Below, piece after piece: positions 51,981 through 59,538 of a DNA stretch of 64,000 nt. Position numbers and translations under genes: made by a program. Positions within the stretch are counted from its first letter, which is position 1; the number at the start of each line of letters is the position of its first letter. The stretch spans positions 2,046,001 through 2,110,000 of the forward strand of contig NZ_JBHTKA010000001.1 of the NCBI RefSeq assembly GCF_042676245.1, written 5' to 3'. Source of the stretch: Ohtaekwangia kribbensis. GTDB lineage: Bacteria; Bacteroidota; Bacteroidia; Cytophagales; Cyclobacteriaceae. The notes beneath the pieces are model-generated. The model searched no databases. It was not told the DNA's origin and worked only from the letters and a program-made list of their open reading frames with translations.

Positions 51981-52017
51981 ACTCGTCTCGCAGCTCAAAG
52001 CTCACAACTCGCAGCTC
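51955..52017. repeat. Nine 7-nt units in perfect register
   Basis: From TTCCTAC at 51955, nine consecutive heptads run without a slip: TTCTTAC-like words, then TCGTCTC, then GCAGCTC/AAAGCTC/ACAACTC/GCAGCTC. The word changes along the tract while the 7-nt step is kept. It lies 115 bp upstream of the LiaF-like gene and closes the 131-bp repeat array. Confidence 0.75.
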
Positions 52018-52131
52018 CCCAAAAACTCACCGCCCCCAAACTCCCTTTCACCTACGCTGCTCCCTTGCCGGCCTATCTGCCATAGTCGCGGGCGTGGTCT
52101 GCGCGTACATTTACATAAAAATCAAGCACAA

Positions 52132-52911
52132 ATGAATACGCAGGAAAATATATCGACTACTCCTTCAAGTCGCACACCCGAAGAAATACCGAACAACTCA
52201 GGCCGCGCATGGGCAGGTCTTATCATAGTAGGCGTAGGTGCTTTGCTACTGGCAAGAAAAGCCGGAGCCGATTTACCTGCCTGGATCTTTACCTGGCAAA
52301 TGGCACTGATCGCGTTTGGCTTTTTTATCGGAGCTAAACATAACTTCCGTCACTGGGGATGGCTCATGCCAGTAGCCATAGGGTTGGTTTTCTTATCGGA
52401 TGAATTTATTGAAGACATTTCTATCGAACAGTTCTTCTGGCCCGTGATCATTATCATCGTTGGTTTGATGATGATCTTCAAACCGAAAAGAAACCGCGAC
52501 CACGTATGGAGACGCTGGCATGAAAGACGTGACAGTCGTCAATTTTCAGTAGTGGATACACAAAATACGGAAGAAGACTATATCAACGCCGTTACTGTAT
52601 TTGGTGGCGCCAAGAAAGTAATCATCTCGAAAGATTTTAAAGGCGGAGAAGCCGTAACCTTCTTCGGTGGTGTTGAGATCAACCTGACACAAGCGGATAT
52701 AAATGGCAAAGCCGAGCTCGAACTCGTGCAGGTTTTTGGCGGAACAAAACTGGTGGTTCCTTCTAACTGGAAAATTCAGACGGAAGAATTGGTAAGTGTA
52801 TTCGGTGGTCTGGACGATAAGCGTAAGAATATCACTACGCCTGATCCTGACAAGGTTCTTGTACTGAAAGGTACATGTGTCTTTGGTGGAATCGACATTA
52901 AAAACTACTAG
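52132..52911 (+). CDS. LiaF-like membrane protein (four TM plus VFGG beta-solenoid)
   Basis: A 259-residue protein. The N-terminal region of four hydrophobic segments (about 28-120) is paralogous to the protein at 51163. A basic linker (KPKRNRDHVWRRWHERR) and a C-terminal beta-helical domain (about 145-259) follow, with five evenly spaced Gly-Gly turns: VFGGAKK, FFGGVEI, VFGGTKL, VFGGLDD, VFGGIDI. This is the LiaF C-terminal fold. In Firmicutes LiaF restrains the LiaS kinase. Here a LytS-type kinase and LytR-type regulator follow in the same direction, so a comparable role in envelope-stress control is likely (inference). Confidence 0.85.
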   Translation: MNTQENISTTPSSRTPEEIPNNSGRAWAGLIIVGVGALLLARKAGADLPAWIFTWQMALIAFGFFIGAKHNFRHWGWLMPVAIGLVFLSDEFIEDISIEQFFWPVIIIIVGLMMIFKPKRNRDHVWRRWHERRDSRQFSVVDTQNTEEDYINAVTVFGGAKKVIISKDFKGGEAVTFFGGVEINLTQADINGKAELELVQVFGGTKLVVPSNWKIQTEELVSVFGGLDDKRKNITTPDPDKVLVLKGTCVFGGIDIKNY

Positions 52912-52997
52912 CGACTTCTGCCCTTCTGCAAATGAAGGGCGAATCGCTCACGACCCAAACTATGTATATCGTTTTAATAACCCTTCAAGCATTACTC

Positions 52998-53342
52998 ATG
53001 AACTGGTACATCGCAAAAATCGTCTTTGGCATCACAGCGGAGAACAAAGACACCAAACAATTTGATGAACAACTGCGGCTCATTGAAGCTGAAACGCAGG
53101 AAGAGGCTTTTCTGAAAGCAAGAATGATCGGATTGAGTGAAGAAGACTCATTCGTGAACGACAAGAATAAAATGGTGAAGTGGGAGTTCATCAATGTAGC
53201 CGAGCTCATGCACATAAAAAGGCTGGAAGATGGCGTTGAAGTATATTCCCGCATTCACGAAATGGATGAAGCGAAATCATATGTTAACTTTATCCACCAA
53301 AAGGCCATGGCACTTCGTCTGAACGCGATGCCATTGTTTTAA
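52998..53342 (+). CDS. DUF4288 domain protein
   Basis: A 114-residue cytoplasmic protein. It starts MNWYIAKIVFGI, the usual DUF4288 opening, with EQLRLIEAETQEEAFLKARMIGLSEE and MVKWEFINVAELMHIKRLEDGVEVYSRIHEMDE following. Function is unknown. I take the ATG at 52998; an upstream in-frame ATG (52932) would add 22 residues including a hydrophobic run that is not part of the family. It lies 86 bp after the LiaF-like gene and 25 bp before the histidine kinase gene, so it is a member of that operon. Confidence 0.82.
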   Translation: MNWYIAKIVFGITAENKDTKQFDEQLRLIEAETQEEAFLKARMIGLSEEDSFVNDKNKMVKWEFINVAELMHIKRLEDGVEVYSRIHEMDEAKSYVNFIHQKAMALRLNAMPLF

Positions 53343-53367
53343 TCGATAACTATACGCTATATATACC

Positions 53368-54426
53368 TTGAGCCCGAACCGTCTGTCCATTAAAAAAATT
53401 ACGATTGCCTATATAGCGTGGTGGTTGCTACTGGTATTGCTGGAGACCTATGCCATTGGCAGTACATTTGACTTCAGCTATACAATAGCACTGGCAGATG
53501 CGGTGAACATGAATCTGCTGATTGCGACAGCCGGATATTTTATGTTTAACTCCCTGCGTTTCTATCAGCCCAGCCTGAAGAATGCATTTTACCTGGTGGT
53601 GTGGAGTATAACACTCGCGGTTATCATTGTTGTATTGCACCGCTGGCTCATGGCAACCTATATGTTTGCCGATAATGAACCGTACCTGATGTTTTTAAAC
53701 GGCTCGCATTTATTACGTGGGGTTGTAGCGTGGCTGATGATTGCCTTGATTGCTGTATTAAGCTGGGTATGGTTTGTGATGCAGGACCAGCAGGCTTACG
53801 AGAAGCGTGAAGAAGATGCGGCACGCATGGCACGCGAAGCAGAACTGGCTACACTACGCCAGCAACTGCAACCACATTTTTTATTTAATAGTCTCAACTC
53901 TATTAGTGCACTGGCAGGTTCACGACCTGAGCAGGCACGACTCATGATACAACAGCTTTCAGATTTTCTTCGCGGTACTATAAAACGCGATGACCAGCAA
54001 CTGGTAACATTCGAAGAAGAACTGAACCATTTACAGCTATATTTAGATATTGAAAAAGTACGATTCGGTCACCGCCTGCGCACCGAGGTGACGAAAGAGG
54101 AGACATCGCTTGCGATGAAGTTACCTTCGCTGCTGTTGCAACCAATCGTAGAGAATGCCATAAAGTTCGGACTGTATGATACTACGGGTGAGATAACGAT
54201 CCGCATAGACGCTGCTATTAAAGATCATCACCTGGTACTCACGGTTCAGAATCCGTTTGATCCTGCCACAGCACAACCCCGGCAAGGTACGGGCTTCGGA
54301 CTGAATGCCGTGCAACGGAGGCTCTACCTGCTGTACGCACGTACCGACCTGATGACAACCAAACAACAAGAAGAAAACGAACTCCCTGTATTTATAACCG
54401 AAGTACGCATACCTCAGACCGCATGA
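53368..54426 (+). CDS. LytS-type sensor histidine kinase
   Basis: A 352-residue kinase with four TM helices in residues 10-140, a short coiled coil (140-165), then the His_kinase domain (PF06580): phospho-acceptor His170 in LQPHFLFNSLNSISAL, N-box in LLLQPIVENAIKFGL, and G-box GTGFGLNAVQRRL. The start codon is TTG. It pairs with the LytTR regulator, whose gene it overlaps by 4 bp (ATGA). The compact 4-TM sensor without a periplasmic domain suggests intramembrane sensing, possibly through the LiaF-like protein encoded upstream. Confidence 0.92.
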   Translation: MSPNRLSIKKITIAYIAWWLLLVLLETYAIGSTFDFSYTIALADAVNMNLLIATAGYFMFNSLRFYQPSLKNAFYLVVWSITLAVIIVVLHRWLMATYMFADNEPYLMFLNGSHLLRGVVAWLMIALIAVLSWVWFVMQDQQAYEKREEDAARMAREAELATLRQQLQPHFLFNSLNSISALAGSRPEQARLMIQQLSDFLRGTIKRDDQQLVTFEEELNHLQLYLDIEKVRFGHRLRTEVTKEETSLAMKLPSLLLQPIVENAIKFGLYDTTGEITIRIDAAIKDHHLVLTVQNPFDPATAQPRQGTGFGLNAVQRRLYLLYARTDLMTTKQQEENELPVFITEVRIPQTA

Positions 54427-55160
54427 TTAAAGTTATACTCATAGACGATGAACCTTTGGCACGCAGCATTACACGCGAATACCTGCAGCCACATACCGAG
54501 TTTGACATTGTACAGGAATGTAATGATGGCTTTGAAGGTGTAAAAGCTATAACAACTCACAAACCGGATCTGATCTTTCTGGATATACAAATGCCGAAGA
54601 TCAACGGCTTTGAGATGCTTGAACTGCTGGAGCAACCTCCGGCTGTAATCTTTACCACTGCATTCGATGAGTATGCCATGAAAGCTTTTGAAGCGCACGC
54701 GATCGATTACCTGCTGAAGCCTTTCAGTAAAGATCGTTTTGATAAAGCGTTACAGAAATGGTCGCAGCAACGCAGCACTTCCGAGAAAAGCGCGCAGGTG
54801 TTGTTACAGGAGGAAATACGACAACCCGAAGAGCGCAACCGTATTGTTGTAAAAGAAGGCGGTAACATTCGCATTATACCGGTACATGAAATACAATACA
54901 TAGAAGCGTACGATGACTACGTGAAGATATATACCCAGAAAGAGATGTTCCTGAAAAAGAAGACCATGAGCTTCTACGAACAATCCCTGGATGCCAACCA
55001 GTTTGTGCGTGTCCATCGTTCCTATATCATTCAACTCAATCAACTCACCCGCATCGAACCCCTCGAAAAAGACACACACGTAGCACTCCTGAAAAACAAC
55101 GTGCGCGTACCACTAAGCAAGAGCGGATATACGAAGCTGAAAGCAGTACTCGGACTGTAG
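54423..55160 (+). CDS. LytTR-family response regulator
   Basis: A 245-residue regulator. The receiver domain (1-118) has the acidic pair IDDEPLA (Asp8/Asp9), phospho-acceptor Asp54 in IFLDIQMPK, Thr in VIFTTAFDEY and Lys in YLLKPFSKDRF. The LytTR DNA-binding domain (about 140-245) has RIVVKEGGNIRIIPVHEIQYIEAYDDYVKIYT and FVRVHRSYIIQLNQLTRIEPL. It binds direct-repeat DNA sites and would be driven by the upstream LytS-type kinase. Likely targets include the upstream LiaF-like operon itself. Last gene of the operon; heptad repeats follow its stop. Confidence 0.95.
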   Translation: MIKVILIDDEPLARSITREYLQPHTEFDIVQECNDGFEGVKAITTHKPDLIFLDIQMPKINGFEMLELLEQPPAVIFTTAFDEYAMKAFEAHAIDYLLKPFSKDRFDKALQKWSQQRSTSEKSAQVLLQEEIRQPEERNRIVVKEGGNIRIIPVHEIQYIEAYDDYVKIYTQKEMFLKKKTMSFYEQSLDANQFVRVHRSYIIQLNQLTRIEPLEKDTHVALLKNNVRVPLSKSGYTKLKAVLGL

Positions 55161-55167
55161 AGAAATA

Positions 55168-55308
55168 GCTGCGAGCCTTGAGCTGCAAGAGAAAAGCTGC
55201 CGCTGGTATCTTGGCTGCAGGACACTTCGTGTTAGTAAACGCTACTGCTAACGGATACTATGATATAGTTACCTTGAGCGAGGTTGAAGGCTTCAGGCTG
55301 CAAGCGTC
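55168..55308. repeat. Heptad tracts after the LytTR gene
   Basis: Five units AGCTGCG, AGCCTTG, AGCTGCA and so on lie in register at 55168-55202. A second tract of five units (TTGAGCG, AGGTTGA, AGGCTTC, AGGCTGC, AAGCGTC) runs at 55274-55308. The words are the opposite-strand form of those in the 131-bp repeats at 51.7 kb. The rest of the 304-bp gap to 55464 holds related AGCT/GGCTA words and no gene. Confidence 0.6.
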
Positions 55309-55464
55309 CGGTTTTTAATCTGTCATAATCCATAGCTGCTGCTTTACTAAAAAAGATGCTCGCTACATCAGCAAGATCTTCTAACAGTTAGTGACCAGAA
55401 GCTCACAGCTATTCATTCTGGAAAATAGACATGCAGCATCATCGCTAACTACTGGCAGCGGAAG

Positions 55465-56679
55465 CTAGTGGCTATTTTTTTTCAGGCTGAGGCGCGCCAA
55501 GAACGCACTTACTATAGTCAGCACAGCGCCCGCTATCATTACGGCTCCGGGGAAATATACTCCTGAATCTTTATCGGAGTAGTGATGAAAGATCCACGTC
55601 ATCATAACGGGGCCTATAATTGAGGTAAGACTCATGAGACTGGTGAGTGCTCCCTGTAATTCGCCTTGTTCATTTGGAGGAACCTGCGCTGACATAATAC
55701 CTTGTAGAGACGGTCCTGCTATACCTCCGAGGCAGTAAGGCACCAGGAATGCAAACATCATCCAACCTTGCGATGCGATACCAAAGAGGAAGAATCCAAT
55801 GGCGTAAAGCATTATACCTATATATACACTTCGTTGCTGTCCGAGTTTCGGAATGATGAAGCGAATAAGTCCACCCTGTACAATGGCAACCATCAGACCA
55901 ACGAAAGCCAGCGAGTATCCTACCCATTCTTCGTTCCAACCGAACTTCTCCATGGTATAGTACGACCATGTACTCTGCACGGCATGACCAGCTATATAGA
56001 TCAACACAATGGATGCAACCAGACCAAGAATTACTTTATAGCGAAGGAAAAATTCCAGTGACCCCACCGGGTTTGCACGCGCCCATTGAAACGGCCTTCT
56101 GTTCTCCGGCTTCAGTGACTCCGGTAAAACAAAAAATCCGTAGAGCCAGTTAAGCAACGTGAGTGCTGCTGCACCTATAAACGGTGCACGCAAGCCATAC
56201 TTGGCAAGTATACCGCCCAATGCAGGACCAATAATAAACCCAAGACCAAAGGCTGCTCCGATCATACCAAAATTCTGCGCACGCTTTTCTGGTTCACTAA
56301 TGTCGGCAATATAGGCTGCGGCGGTGGTAAAGCTTGCTCCCATTATACCGGCAATGATCCTGCCTAAAAAAAGCCATTCGATACTCGGAGCAAACACCAG
56401 GAATATATAGTCTATACCAAAACCGAGGAGTGATGCCAGCAACACCGGTCTTCTGCCAAAGTGGTCGCTGAGGTTACCCATTAACGGTGAGAACAAAAAC
56501 TGCATAATAGCAAACGCAGCAATGAGCCAGCCGCCATACTCGGAAGCTTCCGGAATACCTACGTGCAGCATCTCACTGATCAGGCGCGGCATTACCGGTA
56601 TAATGATACCGAAGCCGATCACATCGATCAGTAACGTAACAAAGATAAATCCGAGCGCTGCATTTTTCTTCGCGATCAT
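55465..56679 (-). CDS. MFS drug:H+ antiporter (TetA-like TCR/Tet family)
   Basis: A 404-residue 12-TM transporter. MFS motif A is GNLSDHFGRRPVLLAS after TM2 and motif C-type glycine-rich helix is GAAFGLGFIIGPALGG in TM5. TFVTLLIDVIGFGIIIPVMPRL (TM1) and the LFLGRIIAGIMGASFTTAAAYIADI run are those of the TCR/Tet group. Such proteins occur as intrinsic genes across Bacteroidota and need not give tetracycline resistance; there is no TetR gene beside it. The start ATG at 56679 follows a long gene-poor spacer. Confidence 0.85.
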   Translation of the reverse strand: MIAKKNAALGFIFVTLLIDVIGFGIIIPVMPRLISEMLHVGIPEASEYGGWLIAAFAIMQFLFSPLMGNLSDHFGRRPVLLASLLGFGIDYIFLVFAPSIEWLFLGRIIAGIMGASFTTAAAYIADISEPEKRAQNFGMIGAAFGLGFIIGPALGGILAKYGLRAPFIGAAALTLLNWLYGFFVLPESLKPENRRPFQWARANPVGSLEFFLRYKVILGLVASIVLIYIAGHAVQSTWSYYTMEKFGWNEEWVGYSLAFVGLMVAIVQGGLIRFIIPKLGQQRSVYIGIMLYAIGFFLFGIASQGWMMFAFLVPYCLGGIAGPSLQGIMSAQVPPNEQGELQGALTSLMSLTSIIGPVMMTWIFHHYSDKDSGVYFPGAVMIAGAVLTIVSAFLARLSLKKNSH

Positions 56680-57090
56680 GGTGTAGTATGTTTATAGATA
56701 AAGTCTAAATAAATTCAGAAGCCGATACGGGAATTGTATAAACACGACTCTCATGTTCGCGTTGCTCAAGATCACGTTCTGAAAAAGCCCCACAAAGTAA
56801 ACGAGGAATTTGTACTTCTCCACATATAGCGGATTTTTTTTGCCCTCAGAGGACGCAGATCAAACCTCTCTATACTTTGTCTGTCGCGACACAGCATAGA
56901 ATTACTTCGTTGCCCACACCGCCACACAATACATAAATGCCTCTGCACTTTTCCTCTGCGGAAACAAACAATCAGAATTGCTCTCTTACGTTTCTAACAA
57001 CATTTCGTTACATCTATATACAAATTTCTTCTACATGGCCCGTTCACATGCAACGGGCACGATCTTTACACATTGTTATAATAAAATCCG
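56680..57090. other. Gene-poor spacer with repeat-like words and a hairpin
   Basis: No gene is seen. It includes CCTCTGC at 56939 and 56952 (13-nt step, a word pair met in many environmental genomes), an AGAGGACGCAGATC word near 56847 and a perfect inverted repeat GCCCGTT/AACGGGC (57038-57058) 33 bp before the 31-codon gene. Confidence 0.4.
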
Positions 57091-57186
57091 ATGGTAACGA
57101 TGACAAACAGAAATTTAAATAATCTAAGTATCCTGATAGGCATGATTATGTCCATCATTATTTGGGGAATATTTACACTCTTTTGA
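57091..57186 (+). CDS. Small single-span membrane protein, 31 aa
   Basis: A short frame beginning MVTMTNRNLNNL and continuing as a hydrophobic helix ILIGMIMSIIIWGIFTLF. An alternative start is the ATG at 57100 (28 aa). Like the 35-residue protein at 43542 it has a short polar N-terminus, one TM helix and a final aromatic-Gly-Ile-Phe stretch. An inverted repeat and TTATAATAAAA lie just upstream. Too short for family assignment; real translation needs proof. Confidence 0.38.
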   Translation: MVTMTNRNLNNLSILIGMIMSIIIWGIFTLF

Positions 57187-57219
57187 AATATACCCGGACG
57201 GTGAAAAGCGTAACGGCGT

Positions 57220-57840
57220 TTACAACGGCAGGGCTGGTACATCAATCGCAGTACCGAGTGCTTTCATGAGTTTTACTTTCTCTGTAAAACTATCTTTTAC
57301 TTTCAACCTGATCTCCGCTTCCATACTACAGCCGTTGGAGAAATCCTGACTTATAATTTTAAGATCAAAATCTTTTACAAGCTTCATTACTTCCGGAGTG
57401 GAAGCGTAATCATATAGAATGGTAATGGGTTCGGTAACTTCCAGTTCAGTAATGGTTGCATGGTTCAGTGCATCTTCAGCAGACACTTTATAGGCATTGA
57501 TTAAACCACCTACTCCGAGTTTCGTTCCTCCAAAGTAACGCACTACCACCACCAGTATATTTGTTAGTTCTTTCGAACGGATTTGTCCGAGGATCGGATC
57601 GCCTGCCGAGTGATTCGGTTCACCATCATCATTCGCACGAAACATCTTTCGTTCCGGTCCTAACATCCAGGCATAGCAATGGTGGCGCGCATCAAAATAT
57701 TCCTTTCGCAATGCATCCAGTTTTTCACGGATGTCTCCTTCTGATTTTACCGGATATGCAAATGCCAGGAACTTACTTCCCTTCTCTTTATAAATACCTT
57801 CAGCAGGTTGCTGAATAGTTCGATAGGCATATACAGGCAT
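57220..57840 (-). CDS. YigZ/IMPACT family protein
   Basis: A 206-residue cytoplasmic protein. The UPF0029 N-terminal domain has GSKFLAFAYPVKSEGDIREKLDALRKEYFDARHHCYAW and the signature NDDGEPNHSAGDPILGQI, then VVVRYFGGTKLGVGGLINAYKVSAEDAL. The C-terminal DUF1949 domain (about 140-206) is ferredoxin-like. Yeast and mammalian IMPACT regulate Gcn2; the bacterial role is unknown, possibly ribosome or tRNA related. Complete; divergent from the GIN-domain gene. Confidence 0.93.
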   Translation of the reverse strand: MPVYAYRTIQQPAEGIYKEKGSKFLAFAYPVKSEGDIREKLDALRKEYFDARHHCYAWMLGPERKMFRANDDGEPNHSAGDPILGQIRSKELTNILVVVVRYFGGTKLGVGGLINAYKVSAEDALNHATITELEVTEPITILYDYASTPEVMKLVKDFDLKIISQDFSNGCSMEAEIRLKVKDSFTEKVKLMKALGTAIDVPALPL

Positions 57841-57951
57841 GTAACGACAGGCTCAATTCTGTCGTCAAAGAAAAGAATAAAAAATAATAAGCTTTGCGAT
57901 GCAACCTTCACGTTGCGAAATAAGTCTGTAAAAAGTATCAACCCAACGATT

Positions 57952-58767
57952 ATGAAACGATATACTTCGCTGTTACTCATTATTCTCCTGGCAAGCGCGT
58001 CCGTTTTCGCACAAACACGCGAAACACGAAACGTGTCAGGATTTACAAAAGTATCATTCCGGGTACCTGGCAAATTTTACCTGCGCCAGGGCAGCACCAC
58101 CAAAGTAGAACTGGAAGGTAAAAAAGAACTTCTACAGGAAATTGAAACTGAAATAGAAGGCTCCAAGCTGGTGATCGGTAAAAAAGGTAAATGGTCTAAC
58201 TGGCATTGGAATGATGATGACAATATAAATGTATATATCACCATGCCGACTATAGAAGGTTTAAGTGTAGGTGGCTCAGGTGATCTGATAGCTGAGACAA
58301 GAATCAAATCACAGGATCTGGATCTGCAGGTAAGTGGTTCCGGTTCCATGCGTATTGAAGTAGAAGTTACCGGTTCATTAGAAGCGGATGTATCGGGCTC
58401 TGGTGATGTTATTGTGAAAGGTACATGCAAGAGCTTTAACAGCGATGTAAGTGGCTCGGGCAAAGTAAACCTGGCATTGGCTGTTGATGGACTTGCCGAC
58501 TTTGGTATATCGGGTTCCGGAAAGATCGAAGCAAGCGGTTCAGCAAAGGCTGTTAAAACAGCAATCAGTGGCTCAGGTAAAGTACTGGCAGCTGATCTTG
58601 TTACCAGCAAATGCGATGTGCGTATATCCGGTTCCGGTGATGTGGAGATCAACGTTACCGATGAGCTCGATGCCAACATCAGCGGAAGCGGAAGCGTGCT
58701 CTATAAAGGCGATCCTAAAAAGTTGAGCAGCCACTCGGCCGGAAGCGGTAAAGTAAGAAAGATGTAG
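57952..58767 (+). CDS. Head-GIN domain secreted protein (DUF2807)
   Basis: A 271-residue protein with a signal peptide (1-20, ending VFAQ). The mature part is a right-handed beta-helix of about 20-residue coils, each closing with a (V/I)SGSG turn; nine such turns (GSG) occur between about residues 105 and 270. The family (DUF2807, 'head GIN domain') is common in Bacteroidota and probably an outer-surface or periplasmic adhesion or stress protein. I start at the ATG at 57952; the frame is open further upstream but has no signal peptide there. A terminator follows at 58806. Confidence 0.88.
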   Translation: MKRYTSLLLIILLASASVFAQTRETRNVSGFTKVSFRVPGKFYLRQGSTTKVELEGKKELLQEIETEIEGSKLVIGKKGKWSNWHWNDDDNINVYITMPTIEGLSVGGSGDLIAETRIKSQDLDLQVSGSGSMRIEVEVTGSLEADVSGSGDVIVKGTCKSFNSDVSGSGKVNLALAVDGLADFGISGSGKIEASGSAKAVKTAISGSGKVLAADLVTSKCDVRISGSGDVEINVTDELDANISGSGSVLYKGDPKKLSSHSAGSGKVRKM

Positions 58768-58805
58768 CAGCCGGAAATATATACTGCTATATATTTATAG
58801 CAGCG

Positions 58806-58840
58806 AAAGGCAGTTTGTTTTGAGACAGGCTGCCTTTTTT
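58806..58840 (+). terminator. Terminator after the GIN gene
   Basis: AAGGCAG (58807-58813) pairs with CTGCC/TT (58830-58836), followed by a T-run. The loop is long (16 nt). Confidence 0.6.
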
Positions 58841-58883
58841 ATTGGCATACGTGGAAGGCATGCTTTTTTCTTATCTTTTAGGT

Positions 58884-59528
58884 ATGGATACTGAGTTTAC
58901 AATTGAATATGAGACAGCGATACAATTACTCCTGTCGTTCTTTATAGGTACAGCAATTGGCATTGAGCGGGAATACCGGAGCAAAGCTGCGGGGTTGCGA
59001 ACGATGATCATGATCTGTTTAGGCTCCACGATCTTTACCGAGATATCCATTTCCATCGGAGCTTCTTCGCCCGATCGCATTGCATCCAACATTATTACCG
59101 GTATAGGTTTTCTGGGTGCCGGAGTAATTTTTAAAGATAATCTTACCATCAGCGGTATCACTACGGCTACAACGATCTGGATATCCGCGGCACTGGGTAT
59201 GGCTGTAGGTGCCGGTGAATATTTTATAGCGTTGGCTGGTTCCGTGGTTGTGTTGATCGTACTAACCGTATTTGAAAATGCCAAGCAGGTGATCAGTCGT
59301 ATTCACCAGGCGCGCACGTACAAGATTACTATACCACAGGATGATTCATTCATAGCATTATTGGAGACGGAACTAAAGAAACTGAATCTGAAATTTCTAC
59401 AGGAACGCCAGATGAAAAATACGGATGATTATATTTTGCTATATGAAGTTTTCGGAAGCGAAAAAAAGTTGCATGCCTTCAATGTATTTCTCTCGCATGA
59501 TACACGCGTAAAGTCATACGAATACTAG
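58884..59528 (+). CDS. MgtC/SapB family membrane protein
   Basis: A 214-residue protein. Four TM helices fill residues 8-130, with the family core LLSFFIGTAIGIEREYRSKAAGLRTMIMICLGSTIFT, then RIASNIITGIGFLGAGVIFKD and ISGITTATTIWISAALGMAVGAGEYF. The C-terminal soluble domain (about 150-214) is ACT-like. MgtC proteins modulate magnesium homeostasis and F-type ATP synthase in pathogens; here a general role in Mg2+ limitation is likely. The ATG at 58884 is preferred; an earlier TTG would extend into the terminator. Confidence 0.92.
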   Translation: MDTEFTIEYETAIQLLLSFFIGTAIGIEREYRSKAAGLRTMIMICLGSTIFTEISISIGASSPDRIASNIITGIGFLGAGVIFKDNLTISGITTATTIWISAALGMAVGAGEYFIALAGSVVVLIVLTVFENAKQVISRIHQARTYKITIPQDDSFIALLETELKKLNLKFLQERQMKNTDDYILLYEVFGSEKKLHAFNVFLSHDTRVKSYEY

Positions 59529-59538
59529 CGGTATATAT

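Noticed and set aside
51890..52135. 81-codon frame with a hydrophobic C-terminus just before the LiaF-like gene
   Set aside because: Its first two thirds are encoded by the tandem repeat and heptad tract. Composition (Ser/Leu/Thr from CTTCTTACT words) is a by-product of the repeat.
55465..56679. Tetracycline resistance gene
   Set aside because: TetA-like TCR/Tet antiporters are common intrinsic genes in Bacteroidota. There is no TetR, no resistance-island context and no mobile element nearby.
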